DNA of 33,088 nt from Ferruginibacter sp. (GCA_017988335.1 JAGNRZ010000013.1:1-33088), one strand, 5' to 3'; shown: positions 6,990-15,784, counted from the first letter of the stretch. Program-made: numbers and translations. Notes: generated by a model from the sequence alone, not told the origin.

Positions 6990-7547
6990 TTACAACTTAC
7001 TTGTAATCTCCTCACTCATAGGTGTAACCTTACTAGGGAAATAGGCTATCATATTGCCGTTTTCATCTAATAAAAATTTACCAAAGTTCCATTTTATTTC
7101 TGCATCTAAAACACCATTTAACTCTTTACTGCAAAGCCATTTGTAAATGGGTGCCATATCGTCTCCTTTTACGCTAACTTTTGCTGCCATAGGAAAAGTA
7201 ACGCTATAGGTTTTGGTACAAAATTCTTTTATTTCAGTATTGGTGCCTGGTTCTTGTCCACCAAAGTTGTTTGCAGGGAAACCCACTATAACTAACTTGT
7301 CTTTATACTTTTGGTACAAAGCTTCTAAATCTTTGTATTGTGGGGTGTAGCCACACTTGCTTGCTGTATTTACAATTAGTATTTTTTTGCCTTTATACTT
7401 TGCAAAATTAATTTTACCTCCCTCTAAGCCAGCTACCTTAAAAGCATAAATACCTTTTTTCTTTTTATTAAGGTTGCTATTTTGTTTTGTAAAAGCAGAT
7501 AATAGCACTATAGCAAACAATGTTGCTAATAAAAATATTTTTTTCAT
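6990..7547 (-). CDS. Secreted glutathione/thioredoxin peroxidase (GPx family)
   Basis: A 185-residue protein that reduces hydroperoxides. A signal peptide (KKIFLLATLFAIVLLSAF, cleavage near 20-23) sends it to the periplasm. The family motifs are VNTASKCGYTPQY with the peroxidatic Cys (C65), GFPANNFGGQEPG with the catalytic Gln (Q98), and IKWNFGKFLLD with the catalytic Trp/Asn (W153, N154). C110 in KEFCTKTY fits the resolving Cys of thioredoxin-dependent members. The additional Cys that many members carry in FPCNQF is Ala here. It follows a lipoprotein gene after 30 bp on the same strand and is closed by a good terminator, so it is probably the last gene of the unit. Confidence 0.9.
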   Translation of the reverse strand: MKKIFLLATLFAIVLLSAFTKQNSNLNKKKKGIYAFKVAGLEGGKINFAKYKGKKILIVNTASKCGYTPQYKDLEALYQKYKDKLVIVGFPANNFGGQEPGTNTEIKEFCTKTYSVTFPMAAKVSVKGDDMAPIYKWLCSKELNGVLDAEIKWNFGKFLLDENGNMIAYFPSKVTPMSEEITSKL

Positions 7548-7577
7548 AACTTAACTTATTTATGTTTATAACAAAAT

Positions 7578-8984
7578 TTATTGCTTTTCGTAACATCCTA
7601 TATCTGGCAAACCTACGCTTCTTGCCCTATCATCTAAATCTTTTAAAAATAAAACTGCTTGCCCTTTATTAATGCCCGGTGCTGCTACATCTTTAGTAAT
7701 TCTAAAATTAAAAATATGCTTGCCCACATCTACACTATCAAATTGTGGGTTTTGATTAGTAATGTTGTTTGTTAAAGTAGCATTTGCAGGGGCTGTTAAG
7801 TTTCTATACAAATTGTTTTCAAACAATACATTAAAAGTAGTAGAGCCTTGTTTTACAGTAACTACTTCATTATCTACAAAGCCATTATCTCCCCAAAAAA
7901 TATTATTACGAAAAACGGCATTAAGATTGGCGGTGAGTATGCCACTAGAAGCATTAATAAAATTAGCAATGCCAAGCACTTCGTTTTTATGAGTGATATA
8001 TTTATTGCTAAAAGTGGCCACTGTATTATTAGTAAAAGTATAATTACCCCCATAGCTAATAAATACATTGTTGCCACAATTGCTAATTAGGCAATTATTG
8101 GCTTGTACATTGGTGTTTACACAAAGTAACCCTTCTTTATACGAATTGTCTATTATACATTGTTGCAATATTAATTTAGGATTAGCATTTACACTAGGTT
8201 GCTCTGCTACTACAGCTTGGTAAGCATTTTTTACAATTGCAAATTGCAGCACATTGTCTTTGCTAAATTCTCTAAAATAAATACCAGGCCAACTGGCAGG
8301 TAAGTCTTTATAGTTTTCATCAAGCCTATCGCCAGCAAATACTACTTCATTATCTTTTGTGCCATTTACAAGTAATGTACCATCTACCAAAATAGGAGCA
8401 TTGGCATGGCAATATATTTTTGTGCCTTGTGGTATGGTAAGAGTGGTGTTAGTCGCAATTTTTAATCCATCTAAAATAACATATGGTTTTGTATTACTCC
8501 AAATGGTATTGCTATTAATAGTTTGATTGCGTAGGAAAATTGCATTTTGCCCAAAAGCTTGTAACTGCACATATCTATTATTACCATTGTAATTTACTTG
8601 TATGCTATCGCTTACAATAAAAGGTAAATTAGTTGCGGTAGGGTTTATGGTTACAGATACAAATACATAAATGCTATCGTTAGCGGCTACTTCTATATTA
8701 TTAGCTTCAATAGTTGGTGTACCATCTACATTAATTTTATAAGCAGAAGTGGCACCACCCATTAATTTTACTTTATTAAGTAAAAGCTTTTGATTGTTTT
8801 CGTTTATTATTTTAAATGATTTGGTGATAGAGCCAGTGGTGGTAAAAACGGTGTCGTATTTTAAGCTATCTACTGTTATGTTTACCCTAGCTTCATTACT
8901 GGTAATAAAGCTATCTTTTTTGCAAGATGTTTGCATGCAACAATAGGCTATAAGCAAAAGGCTATAAACAAATACATTTTTCAT
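7578..8984 (-). CDS. Beta-helix lipoprotein of unknown function
   Basis: A 468-residue exported lipoprotein. The N-terminus KNVFVYSLLLIAYCCMQTSCKKD has a hydrophobic core and a lipobox-like QTSC with the lipidated Cys at 21. Residues about 30-130 look like an immunoglobulin-like strand domain (SFKIINENNQKLLLNKVKL...). From about 165 on, short repeating strands rich in N, I and V (GTKIYCHANAPILVDGTLLVNG, LILQQCIIDNSYKEGLLCVN, NNCLISNCGNNVFISYGGNYTFTNNTVATF) form a right-handed parallel beta-helix. The C-terminal DIGCYE is a common ending for this group in Bacteroidota. Such proteins are often surface-bound, but no catalytic residues could be assigned. It is sandwiched between comF and the peroxidase gene with 19- and 30-bp gaps. 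Confidence 0.75.
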   Translation of the reverse strand: MKNVFVYSLLLIAYCCMQTSCKKDSFITSNEARVNITVDSLKYDTVFTTTGSITKSFKIINENNQKLLLNKVKLMGGATSAYKINVDGTPTIEANNIEVAANDSIYVFVSVTINPTATNLPFIVSDSIQVNYNGNNRYVQLQAFGQNAIFLRNQTINSNTIWSNTKPYVILDGLKIATNTTLTIPQGTKIYCHANAPILVDGTLLVNGTKDNEVVFAGDRLDENYKDLPASWPGIYFREFSKDNVLQFAIVKNAYQAVVAEQPSVNANPKLILQQCIIDNSYKEGLLCVNTNVQANNCLISNCGNNVFISYGGNYTFTNNTVATFSNKYITHKNEVLGIANFINASSGILTANLNAVFRNNIFWGDNGFVDNEVVTVKQGSTTFNVLFENNLYRNLTAPANATLTNNITNQNPQFDSVDVGKHIFNFRITKDVAAPGINKGQAVLFLKDLDDRARSVGLPDIGCYEKQ

Positions 8985-9003
8985 TAATCAAATTTACTTA
9001 AAA

Positions 9004-9705
9004 CTATTTACTTGCTAATGCTAAAGTTGCAATACTTAATTTGGTATTGGGTATTTGCAAAATGGTTGTACCACAAGCTTCTAAAGTAGCCCCGGTGGTA
9101 ATTACATCATCTATCAATAAAATATGCTTGCCCTCCAATGCTGTTGTATTTTTTATAGCAAAACTTTCGGCAACATTTTGCCAACGTTCGGTACGGTGTT
9201 TACGAGTTTGTGTTTCGGTAAATCGCTGACGAATAACTACGTTGTTAAGCACAGGTATGTTTGTAATATTGCTAATGCCATCACAAATAATTTTGGCTTG
9301 ATTATAGCCTCTTTTTCTTTCTTTATCGGGATAAAGTGGCAGAGGCACAAGAGCATCTATTTTCTCAAAACGGTTAGCATTGTTAATAGTGTTGCCTATC
9401 ATTTCTCCTAAATAAATACCAATGGCAGTATTGTTTTTATATTTTAGTTGGTGTATTAAATGCTGTATCAACGATTCTTTATCAAAATAGAATTGGGCAA
9501 AAGCGGCAGTTATAGGTATTCTGCCCCAAAATATTTTTTCAATGGGGTTGTTTGCATACTGTGCATATTGTGTATGAGGTAAACTGTTAAAACATTCAAA
9601 GCATAATAAATTATCATTACTCAGTACATCTGTACCACAGCCATTGCATAAGTGTGGGTAAAAAAGATGTAGGGTAGAGCTGAGTATTTTTTTAAGGGCT
9701 TGCAT
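9004..9705 (-). CDS. comF: ComF family phosphoribosyltransferase
   Basis: A 233-residue protein. A zinc finger near the N-terminus (C20, C23, C35, C38 in LCNGCGTDVLSNDNLLCFEC) is followed by a type I phosphoribosyltransferase domain. Its PRPP-binding loop is ILLIDDVITTGATLEACG near residues 195-212. KRKRGYNQAKII-like text (ERKRGYNQAKIICDGI) and RQRFTETQTRKHRTERWQNV are the other ComF hallmarks. ComF is needed for DNA uptake in several transformable bacteria, where it acts on incoming single strands with the helicase and PriA; its enzymatic role is unsettled. It lies 19 bp upstream of the beta-helix lipoprotein and 87 bp downstream of radA. Confidence 0.9.
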   Translation of the reverse strand: MQALKKILSSTLHLFYPHLCNGCGTDVLSNDNLLCFECFNSLPHTQYAQYANNPIEKIFWGRIPITAAFAQFYFDKESLIQHLIHQLKYKNNTAIGIYLGEMIGNTINNANRFEKIDALVPLPLYPDKERKRGYNQAKIICDGISNITNIPVLNNVVIRQRFTETQTRKHRTERWQNVAESFAIKNTTALEGKHILLIDDVITTGATLEACGTTILQIPNTKLSIATLALASK

Positions 9706-9735
9706 GTGTAAAAATAAAAATAATTAATTTATATA

Positions 9736-9784
9736 GTGAGACAAAGTCTCACAACCAAACCGTCCTCGTCGGGAGACGAGGACG
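9736..9784. repeat. Two hairpins between radA and comF
   Basis: GTGAGAC (9736-9742) pairs with GTCTCAC (9746-9752). CGTCCTCGTC (9761-9770) pairs perfectly with GACGAGGACG (9775-9784) around GGGA. On the plus strand the second is followed by TCTTTTTT, but no plus-strand gene ends here. It lies 9 bp past the radA stop on the minus strand and may trim or stabilise the radA-comF message. Confidence 0.65.
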
Positions 9785-9792
9785 AATCTTTT

Positions 9793-11163
9793 TTAAAACA
9801 AATATTGATACAACTCTTCCACCTTTGCCAATGGCACCACTTCAATTCCAAATTTTTGATTAGCTAAAGATTTAATATTGTATTTACTTACAATAATTTT
9901 TTCAAAACCTAATTTTTCTGCTTCGGCAATGCGTTGTTCTATTCTGTTTACAGCTCTTATTTCTCCGCTTAAACCAACTTCGCCAGCAAAGCAATATTTA
10001 GGATTTACAGCTACATCTTCATAACTACTTAATAATGCTGTAACAATGGCTAAGTCTAATGAAGGGTCTTCAACTTTTAAACCACCAGCAATATTTACAA
10101 ATACATCTTTAATACCAAAATGAAAACCGCCACGTTTTTCTAACACGGCTAATAATAATTGTAAGCGGCGTAAATCGAACCCAGTAACTGTACGTTGTGG
10201 TGTGCCATATACACTTTGAGTAACTAGTGCTTGCCCTTCAATTAGCAATGGCCTTTGCCCTTCAATAGTAGCGGCAATGGCAATTCCACTTAGCTGTTCT
10301 TCTTTTTGAGAAATTAAAAGTTCACTAGGATTGCTTACTACTCTCATGCCAGTACTCGTCATTTCGTAAATACCTAACTCGGCGGTGCTACCAAACCTGT
10401 TTTTAAGTGTACGTAAAATACGGTAAGCATAATTTCGATCGCCTTCAAACTGAAGCACCGTATCTACCATGTGCTCCAAAATTTTTGGTCCAGCAATGTT
10501 GCCATCTTTAGTTATATGACCAATTAAAAATACAGGAGTATTGGTTTCTTTTGCAAAGCGTTGTAACTCTGCGGCACACTCTCTTATTTGGCTAATGCTG
10601 CCAGGGCCACTTTCAACAAAAGGTGATTGTAAGGTTTGAATACTATCTACAATTACTAATTGTGGTCGCAGTTTTTTTATTTCTTGAAAAATAGTTTGTG
10701 TATTGGTTTCAGTAAGTAAATAAAAATTTTCATTGGTAGTACCAATTCTATCTGCTCTCATTTTTATTTGTTGCTCACTTTCTTCACCACTTATATATAA
10801 TGTAGTAATATCAGTTAATTGTAAACCATTTTGTAAAAACAATGTACTCTTTCCAATACCTGGTTCACCAGCTACTAAAACTATACTGCCTAAAACAATG
10901 CCACCACCTAACACTCTATTTAATTCATCATCTTTACTAATTATTCTTTTTTCTTCTGCACTACTTACATCGGTTATCGCAATTGTTTTTTGTTTTGATT
11001 TATCACCAAAGTCTTTCCATTCATCTACTTTTTTATCTGTGCCTTTTACAATTACTTCTTCAACAAATGTATTCCATTGATTACAACTCGGACATTTGCC
11101 AGCCCACTTTGCACTTTCGTATCCACAACTCTGACAAAAAAAAGCTGATTTAGTTTTACTCAT
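9793..11163 (-). CDS. radA: DNA repair protein RadA
   Basis: A 456-residue RadA/Sms of normal length. The N-terminal zinc finger is FFCQSCGYESAKWAGKCPSC (C10, C13, C24, C27). The RecA-like ATPase has Walker A GEPGIGKST, Walker B LVIVDSIQTL and the RadA-specific KNRFG motif (RTLKNRFGSTAELGIYEM). The C-terminal Lon-like domain (about 285-456) contains GGLKVEDPSLDLAIVTALLSS and GEVGLSGEIRAV. RadA promotes branch migration during recombination and transformation, which fits the neighbouring comF. No clear promoter was found upstream. Confidence 0.95.
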   Translation of the reverse strand: MSKTKSAFFCQSCGYESAKWAGKCPSCNQWNTFVEEVIVKGTDKKVDEWKDFGDKSKQKTIAITDVSSAEEKRIISKDDELNRVLGGGIVLGSIVLVAGEPGIGKSTLFLQNGLQLTDITTLYISGEESEQQIKMRADRIGTTNENFYLLTETNTQTIFQEIKKLRPQLVIVDSIQTLQSPFVESGPGSISQIRECAAELQRFAKETNTPVFLIGHITKDGNIAGPKILEHMVDTVLQFEGDRNYAYRILRTLKNRFGSTAELGIYEMTSTGMRVVSNPSELLISQKEEQLSGIAIAATIEGQRPLLIEGQALVTQSVYGTPQRTVTGFDLRRLQLLLAVLEKRGGFHFGIKDVFVNIAGGLKVEDPSLDLAIVTALLSSYEDVAVNPKYCFAGEVGLSGEIRAVNRIEQRIAEAEKLGFEKIIVSKYNIKSLANQKFGIEVVPLAKVEELYQYLF

Positions 11164-11246
11164 TTAATTTTTTGATTTACGATTTCTAGATTTTTGAATT
11201 GAAGGTAATGATAGTAAGGGATTAAATCAATCTGTGATAATTTGTG

Positions 11247-11273
11247 TACTGAGTTTGTCGAAGTATCTGTGGC
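11247..11273 (+). repeat. TACTGAG...TATCTGTGGC dispersed repeat, copy 1
   Basis: About 27 bp beginning TACTGAG and ending CTGTGGC. It matches 20 of 27 positions of the segment at 15785-15811, which begins TACTGAG and ends CTATGGC. Both lie in spacers. Confidence 0.5.
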
Positions 11274-11290
11274 GACTAAAAAGTAAAAGG

Positions 11291-11312
11291 ACTATCATTT
11301 CTGATAGCCCTT
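11291..11312. terminator. Hairpin, possible terminator
   Basis: GGACTATCA pairs with TGATAGCCC with one internal mismatch around a short loop. On the minus strand it is followed by CCTTTTACTTTTT. It points toward radA from upstream, where no minus-strand gene ends, so its role is unclear. Confidence 0.35.
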
Positions 11313-11534
11313 GTTACTTACTAACCCATTAAATTCTATTGCTAAAGTACAATTTTACCCCACATAAAAAAATAAATTTTAGTCAATGTTAATAAGTTTT
11401 CGAGTAGGCTACCTGTTAGTAGGATATGTAAAAATAGATATTCAATATTTTGAAAATCAATCATTTATAATATTATTTTTAATACATAAATCAATGCTTT
11501 TTAGCTATAAAAAAAATTTTTTACATAAAAATAA

Positions 11535-11566
11535 TTTGGTTTATAAAATAAACTACTTTATGTTTG
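11535..11566 (+). promoter_or_regulatory. Bacteroidota-type promoter of the TonB receptor operon
   Basis: TTTG at 11535-11538 and TATGTTTG at 11559-11566 are separated by 20 bp. This matches the Bacteroidota -33/-7 consensus (TTTG, 19-21 bp, TANNTTTG). Transcription would start near 11573, giving a short leader before the ATG at 11585. Confidence 0.7.
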
Positions 11567-11584
11567 TATTGAAATTGATAAGGG

Positions 11585-13840
11585 ATGAAAAAACTATTAA
11601 TGATATTATTTATAGGGGTTGCCTGCTCAGTGCAAGCACAGGTAACAATTTCGGGAGAGGTAAAAGATAGCAGGGGAAAAGGTATATCTGGAGTAAATAT
11701 TGCTATTAAAGACAGCTATGATGGTGCAATAACCGACTCATTAGGTAAGTATAGTTTTACCACCACCGAAACCGGCAGAAAGCTCTTGCAAGCCACAAAA
11801 ACCAATTTTAAGGTATTTGAAGACATGCTTGATATTGCCAATGTAGATATTGTTAAAAATTTTAATTTAAAGCCAGAAATTACTGAAATGCAAGCTGTAG
11901 TAATATCGGCAGGTAGTTTTGAAGCAAGCGATAAAAATAAAGGTGCAGTTTTAACAGCATTGGATATTGTAACTACTGCAAGTGCAAATGGCGATGTTAC
12001 CGAAGCATTTAAAAGTTTACCCGGTACACAGCAAGTTGGCGAAAGCGAAGGTTTGTTTGTACGTGGTGGTACTGCAACCGAAAGTAAAATATATATAGAT
12101 GGCAATTTGGTAAACAATTTTTTCTACGCTAGTACACCAGGTATAGCTACAAGAGGTAGATTTAATCCTTTTCTTTTTAAAGGCACTATTTTTAGTACAG
12201 GCGGATATAGTGCATTGTACGGACAAGCCTTATCATCGGCATTAATTTTAGAAAGTGTTGATTTGCCAGAACGTACACAAGCCGATGTTGGCATAAGTGT
12301 AGTTGGCGTTGGCGGAGGCATTCAAAAGCTGGCAAAAGATAAAAAATCATCTTGGGGTATTTCTGCAAACTATACTCACCTAGGATTAGCGTTTGCTGTA
12401 AATAAACAAAAGCAAGATTATTTTACTGTTCCAAAAGTATTTGAAAGCGATGCTAACTTTAGAATAAAAACTAAAGGTGGATTTATCAAGTACTTTGGTT
12501 ATATGGGAGATAGTAGAGTGGGTTTTAGAATGCCAGATATTGATTCTACTTCTTTTAAAAATACATTTAGTAATCATAACATTAATACCTATAATAACTT
12601 AACATGGAAAGAAAGATTAGGCAAAAGATGGAAAATAAGTACTGGTATTAGTTTAGGTACAAATAAAGATGATATACAAAATGAGTTACAAAATACCAAT
12701 AATCAAAAAGAAATAATAACTACTCCACAATTTTATGCTTTCAAAAATTTTGATGTCATCAATCAATCACAATTTGCACAGGCAAGATTGGTGTTAGAAA
12801 AAAAGTTAAAAGGCATTAGTGCTTTACGATTTGGTACAGATTATTTTTATAGTAAAGAAAAAACAACATTTACACTTTATACAGGTCAAAAATTTACAGA
12901 AACGGTTACCGATAATTTAAAAGCTGTTTTTGCAGAAACAGATATTTATATTACTAACGATTTAGCCCTAAAAGCTGGTACAAGGGTAGAACACTCTCAA
13001 ATAATCGATAAATGGAACATTGCTCCACGTTTATCAGTAGCATATAAATTTAAAGATAATAGTCAGGCATCATTTGCCTACGGAATTTTTTATCAAAACC
13101 CCGAAAGAAAGTTGTTGCCTAATATTGCAAGTATAGACTATGCTAAAGCCATTCACTATATTTTGCAATATGCAAAGCTTACTAAAAACTATACTTTTAG
13201 AACAGAAGTGTTTTTTAAAAAGTATGACAATCTTTTTAAAACAGGCTTTAATAGCAATGGCAGAGAAGTAGCCGCTAACAATAATGGCTTTGGCGATGCT
13301 AAAGGGTTTGAACTATTTTGGAGAGATAAAAAAACATTGAAAAATGTTGACTACTGGATTTCTTATTCTTATTTAGATACTAAAAGAGATTTTTTAAATT
13401 TTCCAAAAGCAATACAGCCATCATTTGTCGCAAACCATACTGCTGCATTTGTATTTAAGCGTTTTGTGTTACCATGGAAAACAGGTTTTAACTTAAGTTA
13501 CAATTTTGCTACTGGTAGGCCATATTACAGAATTGCCTATAACAATGCACTAAGCAAATACGAAATTACAAATGAGGGTAAAACAATTAATTACAATAGC
13601 ATGAGCTTTAGTGTAAACTATTTGCCCAACTTAGGAAAAACGAATAAAAAAACATTTGCCGTATGGGTGTTGGGTATTAATAATGTATTAGGGCAACAGC
13701 AAATTTTTAATTACAATTTTAGTAATGATGGTAGTAGAAAAGAAGCTATAACCAACCCTAGCAAACGCTTTGCATTTATAGGTTTGTTTTTAAGCTTTGG
13801 AATAGATAGAACACAAGATGCTATTAATAATAATTTATAA
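11585..13840 (+). CDS. TonB-dependent outer membrane receptor
   Basis: A 751-residue receptor. The signal peptide MKKLLMILFIGVACSVQAQ is followed by a carboxypeptidase-regulatory-like domain (about 20-105: VTISGEVKDSRGKGISGVNIAIKD...), a plug domain (about 115-230, with GLFVRGGTATESKIYIDGNLV) and a beta-barrel to the C-terminus, which ends in alternating aromatic residues (FAFIGLFLSFGID). No SusD gene follows, so it is not a SusCD pair, and no substrate can be inferred. The ATG at 11585 starts the signal peptide and lies about 12 bp past the predicted transcription start. The next genes follow after 18 and 20 bp, so a polycistronic message is likely. Confidence 0.92.
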   Translation: MKKLLMILFIGVACSVQAQVTISGEVKDSRGKGISGVNIAIKDSYDGAITDSLGKYSFTTTETGRKLLQATKTNFKVFEDMLDIANVDIVKNFNLKPEITEMQAVVISAGSFEASDKNKGAVLTALDIVTTASANGDVTEAFKSLPGTQQVGESEGLFVRGGTATESKIYIDGNLVNNFFYASTPGIATRGRFNPFLFKGTIFSTGGYSALYGQALSSALILESVDLPERTQADVGISVVGVGGGIQKLAKDKKSSWGISANYTHLGLAFAVNKQKQDYFTVPKVFESDANFRIKTKGGFIKYFGYMGDSRVGFRMPDIDSTSFKNTFSNHNINTYNNLTWKERLGKRWKISTGISLGTNKDDIQNELQNTNNQKEIITTPQFYAFKNFDVINQSQFAQARLVLEKKLKGISALRFGTDYFYSKEKTTFTLYTGQKFTETVTDNLKAVFAETDIYITNDLALKAGTRVEHSQIIDKWNIAPRLSVAYKFKDNSQASFAYGIFYQNPERKLLPNIASIDYAKAIHYILQYAKLTKNYTFRTEVFFKKYDNLFKTGFNSNGREVAANNNGFGDAKGFELFWRDKKTLKNVDYWISYSYLDTKRDFLNFPKAIQPSFVANHTAAFVFKRFVLPWKTGFNLSYNFATGRPYYRIAYNNALSKYEITNEGKTINYNSMSFSVNYLPNLGKTNKKTFAVWVLGINNVLGQQQIFNYNFSNDGSRKEAITNPSKRFAFIGLFLSFGIDRTQDAINNNL

Positions 13841-13858
13841 AAATTAAAACATACAACT

Positions 13859-14164
13859 ATGGCAAATTATTCACCAGCACCAGAAGGAAAAGATCCTATA
13901 CTTTGGGAGATAGCTCAAAAAAGAGCATCTTTTAAAAAGCATTTAATGAGTTATATAATAATGAATGCATTTTTTTGGGCAATATGGTTTTTAAGTGGAG
14001 GCATTACAAGAGTATTTAATGGACAATGGGGGTTGCCTTGGCCAGTATGGCCTGCATTAGGTTGGGGTATTGGGCTTGCATTTCATTACATGGATGCTTA
14101 TGTTACACCAAAATCAAATTCGGTAGAACAAGAGTATGAAAAATTAAAAAATCAAAATAAATAA
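13859..14164 (+). CDS. 2TM domain protein
   Basis: A 101-residue membrane protein matching the 2TM domain. A cytoplasmic start (DPILWEIAQKRASFKKHLMSY) leads to two hydrophobic helices (IIMNAFFWAIWFLSGG and WPVWPALGWGIGLAFHYMDAYV), then a charged tail (EQEYEKLKNQNK). In other Bacteroidota such domains occur next to or fused with LytTR-type histidine kinases, but no kinase is present here. Its role is unknown; tight spacing to the receptor and the following secreted protein suggests they are made together. Confidence 0.82.
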   Translation: MANYSPAPEGKDPILWEIAQKRASFKKHLMSYIIMNAFFWAIWFLSGGITRVFNGQWGLPWPVWPALGWGIGLAFHYMDAYVTPKSNSVEQEYEKLKNQNK

Positions 14165-14184
14165 TCTAAGTAAAAATAATAATC

Positions 14185-14826
14185 ATGAAAAAATTAATCT
14201 TCTCAGCAATTTTATTTGCTACAGCTTTAACTACAAATGCACAAAGCGAAAAATATACTGCTACCATGAAAAGCAGTATTGCAGAAATCAATGGAGCCTT
14301 TGGAAACCCGGCAAATTTTGTAACACTTGCCAATAAGTTTGAACGCATTGCCTTAGCCGAAAAAAATCAATGGCTAGCTTATTACTATGCTGCATATTGT
14401 CAGGTAAACTATGGTTTTATCGAACAAGATAAAAGTAAAACAGATGATATAGCAGATAAGGCAACTGCATTAATAAATGTAGCCGACTCATTAATGCCTA
14501 ACAACAGTGAAATAAGTTGCATTAAAAGTATGATTGCTACTTGTCACATGATAGTTGACCCTATGACTAGATGGCAAGAGTATGGACCAATTAGTGCTGA
14601 AAATATGGAAAAAGCTATGCAACAAGACCCAACTAATCCAAGACCATTTATATTAAAAGGGCAAAATTTAAAAAATACGCCGGAGCAGTTTGGTGGTGGA
14701 TGCAAAACTGCCAAGCCAGAATTGCAAACCGCAGTAGATAAATTTGCTATATTTAAACCAGCAAGTGAAATTCATCCTAATTGGGGAAAGGAATACACCG
14801 AAGGATTATTGAAAGAATGCAAATAA
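14185..14826 (+). CDS. Secreted helical (TPR-like) protein
   Basis: A 213-residue exported protein with signal peptide MKKLIFSAILFATALTTNAQ. The mature part is helical, with repeat-like segments (FERIALAEKNQWLAYYYAAYC, IADKATALINVADSLMPNNSEISC, ISAENMEKAMQQDPTNPRPFILKGQNL) that resemble tetratricopeptide helices. Cysteines at SCIKSMIATCH, GGGCK and the terminal ECK could form disulphides in the periplasm. No enzymatic motif is visible. A perfect 26-bp palindrome follows the stop by 14 bp. Confidence 0.7.
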   Translation: MKKLIFSAILFATALTTNAQSEKYTATMKSSIAEINGAFGNPANFVTLANKFERIALAEKNQWLAYYYAAYCQVNYGFIEQDKSKTDDIADKATALINVADSLMPNNSEISCIKSMIATCHMIVDPMTRWQEYGPISAENMEKAMQQDPTNPRPFILKGQNLKNTPEQFGGGCKTAKPELQTAVDKFAIFKPASEIHPNWGKEYTEGLLKECK

Positions 14827-14840
14827 AAAAATATTTTAAG

Positions 14841-14866
14841 GTTCAACTTTTTTAAAAAAGTTGAAC
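14841..14866. repeat. Perfect 26-bp palindrome, possible terminator
   Basis: GTTCAACTTTTTT and AAAAAAGTTGAAC are exact reverse complements with no spacer. As RNA this gives a long A/U stem closed by six GC-containing pairs, without a free U tract. It sits between the secreted protein and the membrane protein genes and may reduce read-through. Confidence 0.65.
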
Positions 14867-14887
14867 GTCGTAATTTAAACTGCAAAT

Positions 14888-15478
14888 ATGAATCAAGAAA
14901 ATTTTTCGCCGCAGGAAAGCTTACAAGTAATTGAAAGCATGATAAAAAAAGTAAAAACAAGCTATCATGATACAGGTGTAGGTCCAATACTTTGGGGGTG
15001 TGTTGTAACAATATGTTCTATTGTTAGTTACTTTGCCCAATTGCACAAACATCCACAATGGTTTGCCATTTGGTTACTTACACTGGTTGCAGTAATACCT
15101 CAAATTGTTATAAGTGTAAGAGAAAGAAAACAGAAAAAATATGTTACGCATAACGATGTAATATCTGGAGCCGTTTGGACAACCTTTGGCTTTTCTATGA
15201 TGGTAATAAGCATGATAGAAAACTTGGGGAAATTGAATATTCATTCCTCTGTTTATATGCTTATCTACGGTATTCCAACAATAATAACGGGTTGGGTTTG
15301 CAAAGTAAAATCAATGATTATTGGTGGTATTTTATGTTGGCTTTTTTCAATAAGCAGTGTATTTGTTGACTATCCATATCCATTTTTATTTATGGCGGCA
15401 AGTGCAATTGCAGCTTGGTTAATACCAGGGTTGTTGCTAAACTATAAATACCGAAAACTTAAAGCAGCTAATGTTTAA
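14888..15478 (+). CDS. Multi-pass membrane protein of unknown function
   Basis: A 196-residue protein. A cytoplasmic N-terminus (NQENFSPQESLQVIESMIKKVKTSYHDTG) is followed by about five hydrophobic segments: VGPILWGCVVTICSIVSYFA, FAIWLLTLVAVIPQIVISV, GAVWTTFGFSMMVISMI, YMLIYGIPTIITGWV plus MIIGGILCWLFSISSVFV, and FLFMAASAIAAWLIPGLLL. It ends KYRKLKAANV. It overlaps the downstream winged-helix regulator by 8 bp, so the two are coupled. The pairing of a small membrane protein with this regulator type suggests a sensing or anti-regulator role, but that is inference. Confidence 0.72.
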   Translation: MNQENFSPQESLQVIESMIKKVKTSYHDTGVGPILWGCVVTICSIVSYFAQLHKHPQWFAIWLLTLVAVIPQIVISVRERKQKKYVTHNDVISGAVWTTFGFSMMVISMIENLGKLNIHSSVYMLIYGIPTIITGWVCKVKSMIIGGILCWLFSISSVFVDYPYPFLFMAASAIAAWLIPGLLLNYKYRKLKAANV

Positions 15479-15764
15479 AGAACTTGATCCCATATTACAC
15501 TCACAATTACGTTTAGCAGTAATGAGCTTGCTTATTAGTGTTAGGGAGGCAGAGTTTACGTTTTTAAAAGAAAAAACAAACTCTACCGCAGGTAATTTAA
15601 GTGTGCAAATAAATAAGTTAAAAGATGTAGGCTATATAGAAGTGCAAAAGCAATTTAAAGACAACTATCCGCAAACTATTTGTAAAGTAACTCCAAAAGG
15701 TATTGAAGCCTTTGAATTGTATGTAAAAGCATTACAATCTTACATGGCGCCAAATGGGCAATAG
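15471..15764 (+). CDS. Winged-helix transcriptional regulator
   Basis: A 97-residue DNA-binding protein. LHSQLRLAVMSLLISVREAEFTFLKEKTNSTAGNLSVQINKLKDVGYIEVQKQF is a winged helix with the recognition helix at STAGNLSVQINKL, followed by the wing (NYPQTICKVTPKGIEAFELYV). This is the small single-domain MarR/ArsR-like group that in many Bacteroidota regulates adjacent ABC or membrane-protein genes. It overlaps the membrane protein gene by 8 bp and lies 150 bp upstream of an ABC transporter operon, a plausible target. Confidence 0.82.
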   Translation: MFKELDPILHSQLRLAVMSLLISVREAEFTFLKEKTNSTAGNLSVQINKLKDVGYIEVQKQFKDNYPQTICKVTPKGIEAFELYVKALQSYMAPNGQ

Positions 15765-15784
15765 CTCATTTGTGTAATCTTTCA

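Larger units (their letters stand above)
11164..11584. other. 420-bp divergent intergenic region (radA / TonB receptor)
   Basis: No convincing gene. It contains a 27-bp repeat-like segment (11247-11273), an imperfect hairpin (11291-11312) and the receptor promoter at 11535-11566. The stretch 11330-11530 is very AT-rich and otherwise featureless. The plus-strand frame open at 11386-11670 runs into the receptor gene in another frame and lacks protein character. Confidence 0.6.

Noticed and set aside
9787-9794. Plus-strand terminator from the GACGAGGACG hairpin and T run
   Set aside because: No plus-strand gene ends nearby, and the T run belongs to the radA 3' end. The hairpin is kept as a repeat only.
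11386-11670. 94-codon plus-strand frame before the TonB receptor
   Set aside because: It crosses the promoter and overlaps the receptor signal peptide in another frame, with no protein-like pattern or homology.
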